Part shown: one piece after another, positions 1 through 9,811 of the stretch
Numbering within the stretch: the stretch's first letter is position 1
How the letters are laid out: every line of letters starts with the position of its first letter
Origin: Cryptosporangium minutisporangium
GTDB lineage: Bacteria > Actinomycetota > Actinomycetes > Mycobacteriales > Cryptosporangiaceae
Length of the DNA: 64,000 bases
Assembly: GCF_039536245.1 (NCBI RefSeq)
Contig: NZ_BAAAYN010000004.1
Location: 140,914 to 204,913, forward strand
Direction of reading: 5' to 3'
Position numbers and translations under genes: made by a program
Notes under the pieces: generated by a model
What the model was told of the DNA's origin: nothing
Databases searched by the model: none
Seen by the model: only the letters and a program-made list of their open reading frames with translations

Positions 1-523
1 GCACCCCGCTCGCGGCCGTCACCGTCGCGTCCTGCATGCGGGCGATGCCGAAGTCGATCACTCGCGGCCCGTCCGGGCCGAGCAGCACGTTGTGCGGCTT
101 GAAGTCACGGTGAACGACGCCGGCCCGGTGGATGGCGACCAGGGCGGTGACGGTGCCGACCGCGAGCCGGTGCAGCGCTCCCCCGGTCCGGGGCCCGTCG
201 GCGGTCACGGCCTCGGACAGCGACGAGCCCTCCACGAACTCGCTGACGATGTAGGGCCGCTCGGCGTCCAGATCGGCGTCGAGCACCTCGGCGATGCAGA
301 ACGACGACACCTGGCGGGCCAGGTCGACCTCGCCGAGAAACCGGCGGCGAGCCGACGTGTCGGCGACCAGGTCGGGCTTCAGCACCTTGACCGCGACCCG
401 CTCGTCGCCCTCGGTCACGCCGAGATAGACGGCGCCCTGGCCGCCCTCGCCGAGCCGACCGATCATCCGGTACCGGCCGAGGCGTAACGGGTCGCCGGCG
501 TGCAACGGTGCTGCCTCGACCAC
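1..523 (-). CDS. Serine/threonine protein kinase, N-terminal part (cut by window start)
   Basis: This is a Hanks-type Ser/Thr kinase that would phosphorylate target proteins using ATP. Reading from the GTG at 521-523, the glycine-rich loop [14 protein letters not shown] lies near residue 22 and the VAIK-type lysine (RVAVKVLK) about 20 residues later. The catalytic loop [11 protein letters not shown] and the DFGIAR magnesium motif follow. The catalytic loop has Phe where Leu is usual, but the Asp, Lys and Asn are kept. A GGGGGG ribosome site sits 6 bases upstream of the GTG. The activation loop and everything after it lie outside the window, so any membrane segment or sensor domain cannot be judged. 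Confidence 0.9.
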   Translation of the reverse strand, partial: MVEAAPLHAGDPLRLGRYRMIGRLGEGGQGAVYLGVTEGDERVAVKVLKPDLVADTSARRRFLGEVDLARQVSSFCIAEVLDADLDAERPYIVSEFVEGSSLSEAVTADGPRTGGALHRLAVGTVTALVAIHRAGVVHRDFKPHNVLLGPDGPRVIDFGIARMQDATVTAASGV

Positions 524-591
524 GTACGCCCCCCGACCCGCTCGACCGGCCCCTTGTGTAGCACGAGCACCGCGGCCCGAGGCCCCACCGA

Positions 592-2148
592 TCAGCCGAG
601 GCGCTCCGGACGTTCGGCGACCCGTGACGGCGCGGACTCCACGGCGACGAGGTGCCAGCCCCACGGCGCGAGGTCGACGAACAGCCCCGGGTCGGCCAGC
701 TCGTCGCCGTCCCGGTCGAACACCGGGCCGTCGAACACCGGGCCGTCGAACACCGGGCTCTCGAGCAGCGGGGTCAACGCCCAGCGCCGGCCGCGGAGGT
801 CGTCCCACGGCAGCCGGACGCGTCCCTGGGCGGCCCGCTCGGAGAGGTTGAGCACGACGAGGTGCCGCCCCGCACCCCGCTCCCAGGACCAGGCGAGCAG
901 CGCGCGGTGACTCGGGTTGTCCGGCCACCCGACGACGTCGAGCAGGCGCCAGGTGCCGGCGCGGAGCTCACCGGCACGGACCGCGGCGAGCACCGCGGCC
1001 CCGAACCGCCGGAACCCCGGGTCGAGCGGCTCGGCGGGACGCCGCCCGAGGAACACCGGCAGCCGGACCCGCCGTCCGTCGAACTGCCCCTCGTGCCAGA
1101 GCGTGGCTCCGGGCAGGGTCGCGATCGCGATCGTGGCGGCCCGGAGCCGCTCGATCGGGGCCAGCGTCGCCGCCGCGCGCGGCTCGTCGTGGTTCTCGAC
1201 GAACCGGAGCAGACGACGTTGGTAGTCGACGCCGGCCGCCAGGTGCGCCCGCAGCCCGGCGACGTCCCCCTCGGCCAGGCGGTCGTGGAGCCGCTTGTCG
1301 TAGCAGTAGTCGAAGCCCTGCTGCTGCAGCGTCCACTCCAGGTCCCAGTAGGCCTCGGCGACGAACAGCAGGTGTGGGTGGCGTGCCCGGACCTGCGCGA
1401 GGACGTCCGGCCAGAACTCCGCGGCCGGTACCGGCCCGGCCTGGTCGCCCCAGGTCTTCGCGAACACGTCGGTGAGCATCAGCATCGCCATGTCGCACCG
1501 CAGGCCGTCGCAGAGCGCGCCGATCCGGTCCAGCAGCTCCACCGTGGCCTGCCGGAACTCCGGGTGGAAGGCGTTCAGCTGCAGCACGTCCGGCCAGGGC
1601 GGGAAGAACGGGTCCCGGCCGCGCGCCAGCACCGCGCCGTCGACCTCGACGAACGCCTCCGGTGACCGCGCGAGGTCGTCGCTGGTGCCGCGGATGAAGA
1701 GGTCGGGGCGGGCCCGGACCCACGGGTGGTCCGGCGCGACGTGGTTGGGGACGTAGTCGAGCACGAGCCGGATCCCCCGGTCGGCGAGGACCGCTCGCGC
1801 CGCTGCGAGTCCGGCCGGTCCGCCGAGCCGGGCGTCGACCGTGTACGAACGCACGCAGTAGGGCGAGCCGACCACGTCGTCCGGGCGCAGATCGGGCAGC
1901 GCAGCACGGAACGCGGCCGTCAACGCGTCGTCCCCCCGGGCGATCGCCAGCCCGGCCGGGCTGCGTTCCCAGACGCCCATCAGCCAGATCGCGTCGACGC
2001 CGTCCAACCCGACCTCGTCCCACGCCTCGGCGGGAACGTCGGCGAGTGTCACCGGGCGCCCGTACCGCCGGGTGAGCTCGGCCAGCCACACCCAGGTGTC
2101 CACCTCGTGGATGACCGGCTGCGCCGGCCACGCCAGGTCCGCGCTCAC
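592..2148 (-). CDS. GH13 alpha-amylase family glycoside hydrolase
   Basis: Predicted cytoplasmic alpha-glucan-active enzyme of 518 residues; no signal peptide is visible. The four GH13 regions are present in order: DYVPNH (region I), GLRCDMAML with the nucleophile Asp (II), VAEAYW with the acid/base Glu (III) and VENHDE with the transition-state Asp (IV). A C-terminal beta domain follows. The GTG start has AGGGGGAGG 8 bases upstream. Near the C-terminus a 15-bp unit is repeated (about 714-755), giving [12 protein letters not shown] in the protein, a recent in-frame expansion. The exact substrate (starch, trehalose, maltooligosaccharide) cannot be read from the sequence. Confidence 0.9.
   Translation of the reverse strand: MSADLAWPAQPVIHEVDTWVWLAELTRRYGRPVTLADVPAEAWDEVGLDGVDAIWLMGVWERSPAGLAIARGDDALTAAFRAALPDLRPDDVVGSPYCVRSYTVDARLGGPAGLAAARAVLADRGIRLVLDYVPNHVAPDHPWVRARPDLFIRGTSDDLARSPEAFVEVDGAVLARGRDPFFPPWPDVLQLNAFHPEFRQATVELLDRIGALCDGLRCDMAMLMLTDVFAKTWGDQAGPVPAAEFWPDVLAQVRARHPHLLFVAEAYWDLEWTLQQQGFDYCYDKRLHDRLAEGDVAGLRAHLAAGVDYQRRLLRFVENHDEPRAAATLAPIERLRAATIAIATLPGATLWHEGQFDGRRVRLPVFLGRRPAEPLDPGFRRFGAAVLAAVRAGELRAGTWRLLDVVGWPDNPSHRALLAWSWERGAGRHLVVLNLSERAAQGRVRLPWDDLRGRRWALTPLLESPVFDGPVFDGPVFDRDGDELADPGLFVDLAPWGWHLVAVESAPSRVAERPERLG
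714..755. repeat. 15-bp tandem repeat inside the GH13 gene
   Basis: The unit gtcgaacaccgggcc occurs twice exactly, followed by a third partly diverged copy. It is in frame with the amylase-family gene and adds VFDGP units to the C-terminal domain. It is probably a replication-slippage expansion. Confidence 0.85.
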
Positions 2149-2295
2149 CGACCGGCCTCCCCCTGCTCGCTCCGGTGTCGCGCGGCCGCACTCCCGTCGA
2201 TCATGCGGTCCTCCCTGGATCGTCCTGCTTCGGGCCCACCGTCAGCATGCCCACAGCGGGCGGACCCGCGCGCCACGGCTCGGTCCGGCACGCGT

Positions 2296-2314
2296 CTCAC
2301 CCGCAGGGGGTGAG
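2296..2314. promoter_or_regulatory. Inverted repeat and partial direct repeat upstream of the DUF6325 gene
   Basis: CTCACCC and GGGTGAG form a 7-bp inverted repeat with a 5-base loop. A related sequence, TCACCCGCAAGGGGGGA, follows about 20 bp later, so the element TCACCCGCARGGGG occurs twice as a direct repeat. The location between divergent genes suggests a regulator site, but none is identified. Confidence 0.4.
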
Positions 2315-2376
2315 GCGTCGGGTGTTCACCCGCAAGGGGGGAAGACCGCTGACGGCCGGACGGTCATGCTGGGGGC

Positions 2377-2796
2377 ATGGCTCTCGGCCCGCTGGAACTG
2401 TTGGTGCTGACCTTCCCGGCGGACCGGTTCGACGAGGGAGTTCGCGCGACGCTGGATCCGCTGTCCATCGGCGGGGAGATGCGCATCGTCGACGCGCTGG
2501 CGCTCTGCGGCGATCCGCTCAGGGGCACCAGGGCCGTCGAGTTGAGCGACCGGCCCGCTCTGCGCGGCGATCCGGTGGCGCCGGCCGGATTGGCGACCGG
2601 TCTGATCCGGGAGTCGGACCTCCACGAGGCGGCGGCGTTGGTCGACACGCGCACCCTCGCGCTCGTCGTACTGCTCGAACACCGCTGGGTGCACGACCTC
2701 GCCGGCCCGGTCGCCGCGTCGCGCGGCACGATCGTCGGCCTGACGCACATCTCGGGCCTCCCCGGACGGGTGCGCCGGCTCGCCACCGTGCACTGA
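2377..2796 (+). CDS. DUF6325 family protein
   Basis: Small soluble protein of 139 residues. The opening GPLELLVLTFPADRF and the later RIVDALALCGD and AVELSD segments match the pattern of DUF6325 proteins, which are small actinobacterial proteins of unknown function. No membrane segment or signal peptide is visible. A run GGGGGC lies directly before the ATG, so the ribosome site is poorly placed and the transcript may be leaderless. The gene is divergent from the GH13 gene. Family assignment is from memory of the pattern, not a search. Confidence 0.75.
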   Translation: MALGPLELLVLTFPADRFDEGVRATLDPLSIGGEMRIVDALALCGDPLRGTRAVELSDRPALRGDPVAPAGLATGLIRESDLHEAAALVDTRTLALVVLLEHRWVHDLAGPVAASRGTIVGLTHISGLPGRVRRLATVH

Positions 2797-2881
2797 GCGG
2801 CGACACTCACACTGTTCACCGCGCTGCTCGCGGCGTGGACCGGTTCGTGGACAATGCTCGTACCACCGTCGAGGAGGTGCG

Positions 2882-4414
2882 ATGCGTCGGTCATTGCGAG
2901 GGCTGGCGCCGATCCTGGCGCTGGCCGGATCGTTCCTGCTGTTCTACCTACTGGCACCGCACTACTCGACCGTGCTGTGGTGGGAGTTCCGATCGGCGCT
3001 GTTCTGGATCGTGCCGATCCTCGGGCTCCTCGTGCTCTGGATCGTCCTCGCCGGGGTGACCGCGTGGATGAGCGACCGCGACAGCTCCGGGTCCTCCGCC
3101 GCCTCGGTGACGGTCGGCAGCCTGTCGGTGCTCGGCGGTGGCGTCGCGCTGGTCGCCGTGATCTGGTGGCTGGTCTCGACGCACGGCTACGAGAAGGCCC
3201 GGTCTTACTACACCGCGTCGGTGAAGGTCACCACGAGCGCGGCGCCGACCGTCGGCCAGCGCGCACCGTTCCCGGTCGCGGTGGCTCAGGCGCGCCCGAA
3301 CCTCGGTGACGTCTCCGGCGACGTCGTCGACACCACGTACCTGCCACAGCGGGGATCGTTCGCCAGCCTGGTCAAACGACGCGGCTGGGCGTCGTCGGGC
3401 TACGAGGTCACACTCGACCAGGAGGTACCCCTCGCTGGTGGCCGGGGCGACGGCACGACCTGCACGTTCGACCGCGGCCGCGCGGCCAGGCGGGACGGCG
3501 GATGGTGGACGCACAACCTGGCCCGCGCGCTCCACAGCGAGCGTCGGAACGTCCGCTACGACTCCGACGACCTCTACTCGTACTGCGACGGAGACCGGCC
3601 GGTCGTCGTGATCCCGCTCAAGCGACAGGTCGGCTGGCTCGTCGTCACCGAGCGGCCGGCCGGCGTCGCGCTCTACGACGGACGCACCGGAGAACTGGAG
3701 TTCCGCGATTCGTCCGACGGCCTCCCCGGCCCGGCGTACCCACTCTCGCTCGCCGCCGAGCAGCGCGAAGCCCTGCAGGCCTCCGGCGGCTACTGGGACT
3801 ACCGCGGTGGCCGCTCCGGATGGGTGGCCAGCGAGGACGACACGAACAGCGGCAACAACACCGAGTTCGTGCTGCCGACGACCGCGGCCGGCAACCGTCC
3901 GAGTTACGTCACGATGCTCACCGGGCGGGGGGACGCCACCGCGATCGCGGCGCTGGCCGTGGTCGACGGGCGGGTCCGCAGCGGTCGGCTCGCCCCGATC
4001 ACCGTGCACCGGACGAAACCCAGCTGGGTGTCTCCGGACGCCATCTCGTCCCGGATCAAGGCCGACTACCAGGACCTGCCGAACTGGCAGAACCAGAAGA
4101 TCATGGAGATCGCGCCGACCAACGGCGGGCAGTGGGTCGCCACGATCGGTAACGGACAGAACGTTCTGTACCGGGTGCGGGGCACCGGTGACCTGCGCGG
4201 CGAGAATCCGACCTGTCTGATCCGGGCCGACGGTACGACGATCCGCTGCGGCACGCTGGCCGACCAGGACGGACGCGGTGTCGGCACGGAGTACGGCTCG
4301 AGTGGGACCCCGGGCGCACCGGCCGATCTCGGGAAGCTGACCGACAAGGAACTGGCCGACCTGCAGCGCCGGGTGGCCGACGAGGTCGCGAAACGCTTGG
4401 AGAAGGACGACTAA
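2882..4414 (+). CDS. Membrane-anchored protein of unknown function
   Basis: Protein of 510 residues, family not recognised. Three membrane segments are clear near residues 6-27, 39-62 and 76-98. A large polar domain of about 400 residues follows, probably extracytoplasmic. The tail (about 480-510) is charged and helical ([20 protein letters not shown]). Within the large domain, repeated phrases such as TGRGDATAIAALAVVDGRV and QWVATIGNGQNVLYRV suggest beta structure. A GAGGAGGTGCG ribosome site precedes the ATG. Its TAA stop shares two bases with the TAG stop of the converging amidotransferase gene. Confidence 0.8.
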   Translation: MRRSLRGLAPILALAGSFLLFYLLAPHYSTVLWWEFRSALFWIVPILGLLVLWIVLAGVTAWMSDRDSSGSSAASVTVGSLSVLGGGVALVAVIWWLVSTHGYEKARSYYTASVKVTTSAAPTVGQRAPFPVAVAQARPNLGDVSGDVVDTTYLPQRGSFASLVKRRGWASSGYEVTLDQEVPLAGGRGDGTTCTFDRGRAARRDGGWWTHNLARALHSERRNVRYDSDDLYSYCDGDRPVVVIPLKRQVGWLVVTERPAGVALYDGRTGELEFRDSSDGLPGPAYPLSLAAEQREALQASGGYWDYRGGRSGWVASEDDTNSGNNTEFVLPTTAAGNRPSYVTMLTGRGDATAIAALAVVDGRVRSGRLAPITVHRTKPSWVSPDAISSRIKADYQDLPNWQNQKIMEIAPTNGGQWVATIGNGQNVLYRVRGTGDLRGENPTCLIRADGTTIRCGTLADQDGRGVGTEYGSSGTPGAPADLGKLTDKELADLQRRVADEVAKRLEKDD

Positions 4415-5244
4415 GGGCTCGTCGGCGCGAAGTCGTGGATGTGGTTCTCGCCGCCGCGGACCAGCGCCCACGAGGCTTCGGGTACCTCGGTCCACGCGCC
4501 CGGGAGGTCCCGCAGCGGCTCGGAGACGATGAACCGCGAGTCGGGCCCGAGCCGGTCGAGGACGTCCAGGTCCGGATAGAGCCGACGTACCTGGGAGGCG
4601 TCGTTGGAGTAGTAGAGCGAGCTCGTGGCTTTCTCGCTGGAGTAGCGGAAGACCCACAGCGTCTCGCCGTCGGTCGTGGCGACGGTCATGTGGACCGGGT
4701 ACTCGACGCCGTGCTTCCGACCGACTTCCTCGACGAGGCCGACCGCCCGGGCGACTGCGGCGGGCGGGTCGTCGGTCAGACCGAACGTGAGCGCTAGGTA
4801 GAACAAGGTCTCGGTGTCGGTCGACCCCAGGATGTACTTGTACAACGCGGGGTCGACGGCCATCCGGAGGTCACGCTTGACGGCCTCGAAGTTCGCCAGC
4901 GACCCGTTGTGCATCCACAGCCACCGCCCGTGCCGGAACGGGTGGCAGTTGCTGCGCTCGATCGGCGTTCCGGTCGACGCGCGGACGTGCGCGAACAGGA
5001 GCGGTGTCCGGACGTTCGTCGCGATCTCCCGGAGATTCTCGTCGTTCCACGCCGGATGTGTGCCCTTGTACAACGCCGGCGTCTCACCGTCCCCGGTGCC
5101 GTACCAGCCGATCCCGAACCCGTCCCCATTCGTCACGTGTCCGAGGTTGGCGCGCAGACTCTGGACGATGATCGAGTGCTCCGGGCGGAACAGCAGGTCG
5201 TTGGCGACGACCGGGCTGCCCGTGTAGGCCATCCACCTGCACAT
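4411..5244 (-). CDS. Class II glutamine amidotransferase (YafJ/EgtC-like)
   Basis: Predicted Ntn-type glutamine amidotransferase of 277 residues that hydrolyses glutamine or a gamma-glutamyl amide. The start is set at MCRWMAY because the conserved catalytic Cys must be residue 2 after Met removal. An AGAGGACGTGAGGG ribosome region lies just upstream. Family motifs include [18 protein letters not shown] and the oxyanion-region segment MHNGSLANF. It lies outside any ergothioneine (egtABD) cluster, so the physiological substrate is unknown. A longer open frame upstream is not coding. Confidence 0.88.
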   Translation of the reverse strand: MCRWMAYTGSPVVANDLLFRPEHSIIVQSLRANLGHVTNGDGFGIGWYGTGDGETPALYKGTHPAWNDENLREIATNVRTPLLFAHVRASTGTPIERSNCHPFRHGRWLWMHNGSLANFEAVKRDLRMAVDPALYKYILGSTDTETLFYLALTFGLTDDPPAAVARAVGLVEEVGRKHGVEYPVHMTVATTDGETLWVFRYSSEKATSSLYYSNDASQVRRLYPDLDVLDRLGPDSRFIVSEPLRDLPGAWTEVPEASWALVRGGENHIHDFAPTSP

Positions 5245-5477
5245 CGCCCTCACGTCCTCTCGGTAGGGAACTGGACACTCAGGGCGAAGCCAACCACCGT
5301 CGGGTGCGGCGGGCGTCATCCGACCGGGATGATTCGGCGGGTCGGACCGCCGCGCTCGGCCCCCGACGCGGCGCCGCTGACCGGCGTGAACACCGCGGTC
5401 CCGTAGGATGGCCCTCGGTGTGCCGGGAAGCCTGGTCGGCAGCGTCCTCGTCGACCCTTCGGAACACCGGGAGAACC

Positions 5478-6767
5478 ATGCGAGAGCCGACGTCGAACAC
5501 GTCCAGGCTGCTGCGCCGCGGCTCGTGGGCGGAGGCCCGCCGCATCGCCGAGATCCTGCGCAGCGAAACCGTCGGCGGCATCCTGCTCCTCGTCGGTGCC
5601 GTCGCGGCCCTGCTCTGGGCCAACTCCGCGTGGTCCGGCGGGTACGCGGACCTGCGCGACACGGTCGTCGGCCCGCACGCGCTGCACCTGGATCTGACAC
5701 TCGGGCAGTGGGCGTCCGACGGCCTGCTGGCGATCTTCTTCTTCGTCGCCGGACTGGAACTCAAGCGCGAGTTCGTCGCCGGTGACCTCCGCGACCCGCG
5801 GCGGGCCGCGGTGCCGGTCGCCGCGGCCGTCGGCGGTGTTCTGCTCCCGGCCGTCCTGTACGTGGCGGTCAACCTCGGTGGCGACGGACTCGGCGGCTGG
5901 GCGATCCCGACCGCCACCGACATCGCGTTCGCCCTCGCCGTCCTCGCCGTGATCGGCAGCGCGCTGCCGACCGCCCTGCGCACGTTCCTGCTCACGCTCG
6001 CGGTCGTCGACGACCTGCTCGCGATCGTGATCATCGCGTTCTTCTACACCGACCACCTGTCGGCGTGGCCGCTGCTGGGTGCGCTGGTTCCGCTCGCCGT
6101 GTTCACCGTGCTGGTACAGCGTCGCGTCCGCAGCTGGTGGCTGCTGCTCCCGCTGGCCGCCGCCGCCTGGGCGTTGGTCCACGCCTCCGGCGTGCACGCC
6201 ACGGTGGCCGGGGTGCTGCTCGGTTTCGCCGTCCCCGTCCTCCGGCGGACGCCGTCCCCCGGGCCCGGTCTGGCCGAGCACTTCGAACACCGGTTCCGGC
6301 CGATCTCCGCCGGGTTCGCCGTGCCGGTCTTCGCGTTCTTCGCCGCCGGGGTCACGGTCGGCGGGCTGGACGGGCTGTGGACCGCGCTGAGCGACCGCGC
6401 GGCGATCGGCGTCGTCGTCGGCCTGGTCGTCGGCAAGTCCGTCGGAATCTTCGTCACCACCTGGGTGATCGCCCGCTTCACCCGGGCCAGCCTGGACGAA
6501 GGCCTGGCCTGGGTGGACGTGTTCGGCCTCGCGGTGCTGGCCGGTATCGGGTTCACGGTCTCGCTGCTCATCGGCGAGCTCTCGTTCGGTGCCCAGAGCG
6601 AGCGCAACGAACACGTCAAGGTCGCCGTCCTCGTCGGGTCGCTGCTCGCGGCGGTGCTCGCCACCGGGATCCTCCGTGCCCGCAACCGCCGCTACCGCCG
6701 CATCCAGGAGGAGGAAGCCGTCGACGCGGACGACGACGGCGTCCCCGACGTCTATCAGTCCGGCTGA
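5478..6767 (+). CDS. nhaA: Na+/H+ antiporter NhaA
   Basis: Integral membrane antiporter that exports sodium in exchange for protons. Of 429 residues, the family hallmarks are the unwound-helix segment [14 protein letters not shown] and the paired ion-binding aspartates in [11 protein letters not shown]. About 11-12 hydrophobic helices are visible. The ATG is chosen for the MREPTSN start, with GGGAGA 5 bases upstream and a conserved helix 1 after it. The C-terminal tail is acidic ([14 protein letters not shown]). The 3' end overlaps the converging oxidoreductase gene by 13 bp. Confidence 0.95.
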   Translation: MREPTSNTSRLLRRGSWAEARRIAEILRSETVGGILLLVGAVAALLWANSAWSGGYADLRDTVVGPHALHLDLTLGQWASDGLLAIFFFVAGLELKREFVAGDLRDPRRAAVPVAAAVGGVLLPAVLYVAVNLGGDGLGGWAIPTATDIAFALAVLAVIGSALPTALRTFLLTLAVVDDLLAIVIIAFFYTDHLSAWPLLGALVPLAVFTVLVQRRVRSWWLLLPLAAAAWALVHASGVHATVAGVLLGFAVPVLRRTPSPGPGLAEHFEHRFRPISAGFAVPVFAFFAAGVTVGGLDGLWTALSDRAAIGVVVGLVVGKSVGIFVTTWVIARFTRASLDEGLAWVDVFGLAVLAGIGFTVSLLIGELSFGAQSERNEHVKVAVLVGSLLAAVLATGILRARNRRYRRIQEEEAVDADDDGVPDVYQSG

Positions 6768-7681
6768 TCCGCGGAGGCACTGATCGCGGCCCGAACCGCC
6801 GGCACGACCTCGGTGCCCCAGCGACGCAGGGAGTCGGCGTCCGGGGCGCCACCGCGCGGGGAGAAGAGCAGGAAGCCCGACGCGCCGTGGTCGCGCACCG
6901 CCGTGGTCAGCTCCTCGACCCACTGGTCGACCGAGCCACCGACCCAGCGTCCCTCGTCGTCGCGGGACGCGGCCAGCGGCCGGCCGGTGAAGCGTCCCGG
7001 GAGGTTGAACACCGTCCGGATCGCCCGCGGATCGCGGCCGGCGGCGACCGCTGCCTCGTCGATGATCGGCCTCGACTCCCGGTACCGCTGACTGCGCCAG
7101 TCCGCGGCGTGACCCGGGATCCAGCCGTCGGCGACCCGCCCGGTGGCGGCGAGGGACTTCCGGCCGACGGAACCGGTCCAGACGGCGGGCGCGGGCACCG
7201 GCGCCGGCTCGATCCCGTCGACCCGGTAGTGGCGGCCCTGGTAGATCACCGGCGGACCACCACCGGACAGCTGTCTGATCAGGACGATCGCTTCTTCGAA
7301 GGCGTCGACGGCCTCGGCCGGGGTCAGCCGCGGCACCCCCAGGTCGGCGATCCGGTCCCAGAGCCCACCGGCGCCGGCGCCGAGCACGACACGCCCGCCG
7401 GAGAGCGCGGAGAGCGACGTGATCGTGCGCGCGAGCATCGGCGCGGGCCGGGTCGGGAGGTTGGTGACGTTGACGAACCCGGCGAGATTCCGGGTACGTC
7501 CGAGGACGAACCCGAGCGCGGCGTAGGCGTCGAGGCGCCGGCCGACGTACGGATGGTCCGACAGCGAGAAAACGTCGAGCCCGTCGTCGTCGGCCTGCTG
7601 TGCCATCCGCAGCAGCTCGGATCCGTCGTCGACGTCGGAGTGCGCACCGAAACCGAAGACGACTCCGTCTCGTGAGGTCAT
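6755..7681 (-). CDS. LLM class flavin-dependent oxidoreductase
   Basis: Protein of 308 residues with a luciferase-like monooxygenase TIM barrel that should use FMN or F420. Typical segments are [13 protein letters not shown] near the N-terminus, the [22 protein letters not shown] strand-helix stretch (quoted in part as [10 protein letters not shown]) and the [21 protein letters not shown] barrel segment near residue 165. No partner reductase is adjacent. The substrate is unknown. The gene runs toward and slightly overlaps nhaA. Confidence 0.88.
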   Translation of the reverse strand: MTSRDGVVFGFGAHSDVDDGSELLRMAQQADDDGLDVFSLSDHPYVGRRLDAYAALGFVLGRTRNLAGFVNVTNLPTRPAPMLARTITSLSALSGGRVVLGAGAGGLWDRIADLGVPRLTPAEAVDAFEEAIVLIRQLSGGGPPVIYQGRHYRVDGIEPAPVPAPAVWTGSVGRKSLAATGRVADGWIPGHAADWRSQRYRESRPIIDEAAVAAGRDPRAIRTVFNLPGRFTGRPLAASRDDEGRWVGGSVDQWVEELTTAVRDHGASGFLLFSPRGGAPDADSLRRWGTEVVPAVRAAISASADQPD

Positions 7682-7725
7682 GGTCTTTTCCTTCCCAGGG
7701 AAGTCGGTCTCGGGAGCGGGACGGT

Positions 7726-8823
7726 TCAGGCGGCGGTCGGGCCGAGCTGCCCGACGAGGTGGCCGGTGAGCAGGTCCTCACCCTTGTACTCGGAGACCGT
7801 CGCCACCGGGACGACGCTGGGGCCGTCGGGGCCGGGCAGCTGGCCGACGCCGCGGCGGGGCCCGAGCGGCAGCAGGATCATCCGGTGCGGCAACGGCTCG
7901 TAGGTGGTGGCGGGGCTCTCGCCGCGGAGTGCAGCGCCGATGTTCGCGGCGACGACCTCGGCGTGCTGCATCGCGAACGCGGCCATCTTGGCCTCGGCGA
8001 CGTCGGTGAGGTCACCGATCGCGTAGACGTGCTCGTGCCCGCGGACCTGGAGCGTCTCGGTGACCGGGACCTGCCCCTGGGCGGTGAGCGCGGTGAGCAG
8101 GCCGTCGGTGAGATAGCCGCTGTTGACCTGCACCCCGTGCGCGGGGAACCACACGTCGGCGCTGATCGTGGCGCCGTCCGTGGTGGTCACCGCGAACGGT
8201 GCGGCCCGACCCGGTTCGGTGGCGGGCAGCGCGGTCAGTCCGGTGCCCAGCCGCAGCTCGACGCCGAGGTCGTCGAGCTGGCGGTGCAGGTCCTCCCGCA
8301 ACTCCGGCTCGAAGCCGGGCAGCAGCTGCTCGGCGGTGTCGACGACCGTCACCTGCTTCTCCGGCCAGACCTCCTTGATCTCGCCGGCCAGCTCCAGACC
8401 GACCGGCCCGGCGCCCACGATCAGCACCCGCTCGGCGTTCCGCACCTCCTTGTGGGTGCGGCGCAGGTCCTCCAGTGCGCCCTCGATGGAGTCGGTACGC
8501 GGCTTGGCGGGGTACGCGTAGCTGGAGCCGGTGGCCAGCACGAGGTAGTCCGCGTCGACCCGCCGGCCGGACGCGAGCGTGACGCCGCGCGGGTCCGCCG
8601 AGACCGCCCGGTCGCGGAGCACCGTTCCCTGCTCGAGCAGCGTGGCGTAGGGGAAGAAGATGTTGGCGGCCCAGTCCGGCTGCGTCAGTGCCCGCAGCGA
8701 CCCGGCCACGTTGACGAAGGCCTCCCGGGGATCGACGAGGACGACGTCGGCCTCGGTCTCCAGGCCCTTGGCGACCGCCGCGCCTCCGTAACCTCCACCG
8801 ACCACGACGACTGTGCGACTCAT
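7726..8823 (-). CDS. FAD-dependent NAD(P)H oxidoreductase, AIFM2/FSP1-like
   Basis: Flavoprotein of 365 residues of the pyridine nucleotide-disulphide oxidoreductase fold without the redox cysteines. The N-terminal FAD Rossmann motif is VVVVGGGYGG. The NAD(P) Rossmann motif VGAGPVGLELAGEI lies near residue 140, and the FAD-ribityl contact AIGDLTD near 280. This arrangement fits quinone-reducing FSP1/NDH-2-like enzymes. GAGGAG precedes the ATG. It is divergent from an XRE/MmyB regulator across a 133-bp gap, which suggests that regulator controls it. Confidence 0.88.
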   Translation of the reverse strand: MSRTVVVVGGGYGGAAVAKGLETEADVVLVDPREAFVNVAGSLRALTQPDWAANIFFPYATLLEQGTVLRDRAVSADPRGVTLASGRRVDADYLVLATGSSYAYPAKPRTDSIEGALEDLRRTHKEVRNAERVLIVGAGPVGLELAGEIKEVWPEKQVTVVDTAEQLLPGFEPELREDLHRQLDDLGVELRLGTGLTALPATEPGRAAPFAVTTTDGATISADVWFPAHGVQVNSGYLTDGLLTALTAQGQVPVTETLQVRGHEHVYAIGDLTDVAEAKMAAFAMQHAEVVAANIGAALRGESPATTYEPLPHRMILLPLGPRRGVGQLPGPDGPSVVPVATVSEYKGEDLLTGHLVGQLGPTAA

Positions 8824-8956
8824 GATGTGCTCCTCAGCGATCCGAGAACTCGGGCGAGGTCGAGAGTCGTCGCGCGGAAGGCCAGCAGGGAGGCCGGGCT
8901 GAGGGTGGTAGCAGGAGGGACACCCTCCGGTCCGAAAGCGTTGTTATGTTCGACGG

Positions 8957-9811
8957 GTGAGCGACAACGAGCTCGGCTTGTTCCTCCGAACCCGACGGGA
9001 AGCAATCACTCCGGCGCAGGTGGGGCTGCCCGCCGGGCCGCGGCGACGCGCTCCTGGCCTGCGTCGCTCCGAGGTCGCGGCGCTGGCCGGCGTGAGCGTC
9101 GAGTACGTGACGCGGCTGGAACAGGGGCGCGATCGCCACCCGTCCCCGCAGATCCTGTCCGCCCTCGCCGACGCGCTACGGCTGACCACCGGGGAACGAA
9201 CCCACCTGTACACGCTCACCAAGGCGGCCGATCCAGGGTTCAACTGCCGCGGCGGCGCCGCTCCGGCCCGCACCGTGCGCCCGACCGTGCAGGCCTTGCT
9301 CCAGCGTTTCGAGGGCACTCCGGCCGTGCTCGTCAACGAGCTCGGTGACGTCGTCGCGCACACCGCGACGTACGCGCGGCTGGTCGGCCCGATCGGCCTG
9401 CTGGACGCCGCCGCACCGAACCTGGCGCGGTTCGTCTTCACCGATCCCCGGGCCCGGGACGCCTACCCGGACTGGGAGCACGTCGCCGACGAGCAGGTCG
9501 CCACGCTCAAGCACGGCCCGTTCACGGGGGATCCGCACATGGCCGCCCTGGTCGACGAGCTGACCGTCACGGCGGGGGACGCGTTCACCCAGCGGGTCGC
9601 CAACGTTCCCGGGTTCGCGAAGTCCACCGGCATCGTTCGGCTCGCCCATCCCGAGGTGGGGCCGCTCCGGCTCGCGTACGAGGTGCTCGACCTCCCCGCC
9701 GACGATCAGCTGCAGCTGATCGTTCAGCTGCCCGCCGACGACGCCACCGCCGCGGCGCTCGACCGTCTCGTGGTCGACCGCTCCCAGCCCCTCCACCTCG
9801 TCGTCGGCTGA
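8957..9811 (+). CDS. XRE family regulator with MmyB-like ligand domain
   Basis: DNA-binding regulator of 284 residues. The N-terminal helix-turn-helix (about 38-62) contains LRRSEVAALAGVSVEYVTRLEQGR, typical of this family. The MmyB-like ligand-binding domain follows, with NELGDVVAHT and the DPRARDAYPDWE segment. Such regulators are usually next to the oxidoreductase they control, and here the FSP1-like gene is divergent. The start is GTG. The last 88 bases run antisense through the end of the polysaccharide ligase-like gene, an overlap forced by both stop codons. Confidence 0.9.
   Translation: MSDNELGLFLRTRREAITPAQVGLPAGPRRRAPGLRRSEVAALAGVSVEYVTRLEQGRDRHPSPQILSALADALRLTTGERTHLYTLTKAADPGFNCRGGAAPARTVRPTVQALLQRFEGTPAVLVNELGDVVAHTATYARLVGPIGLLDAAAPNLARFVFTDPRARDAYPDWEHVADEQVATLKHGPFTGDPHMAALVDELTVTAGDAFTQRVANVPGFAKSTGIVRLAHPEVGPLRLAYEVLDLPADDQLQLIVQLPADDATAAALDRLVVDRSQPLHLVVG

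Noticed and set aside
5245-5700. N-terminal extension of the glutamine amidotransferase
   Set aside because: The conserved catalytic Cys must directly follow the initiator Met, and a ribosome site supports 5244 as the start.
5316-7781. An 821-codon open frame on the minus strand across nhaA
   Set aside because: It is antisense to nhaA and in the wrong frame for the LLM oxidoreductase; the composition is that of a high-GC shadow.
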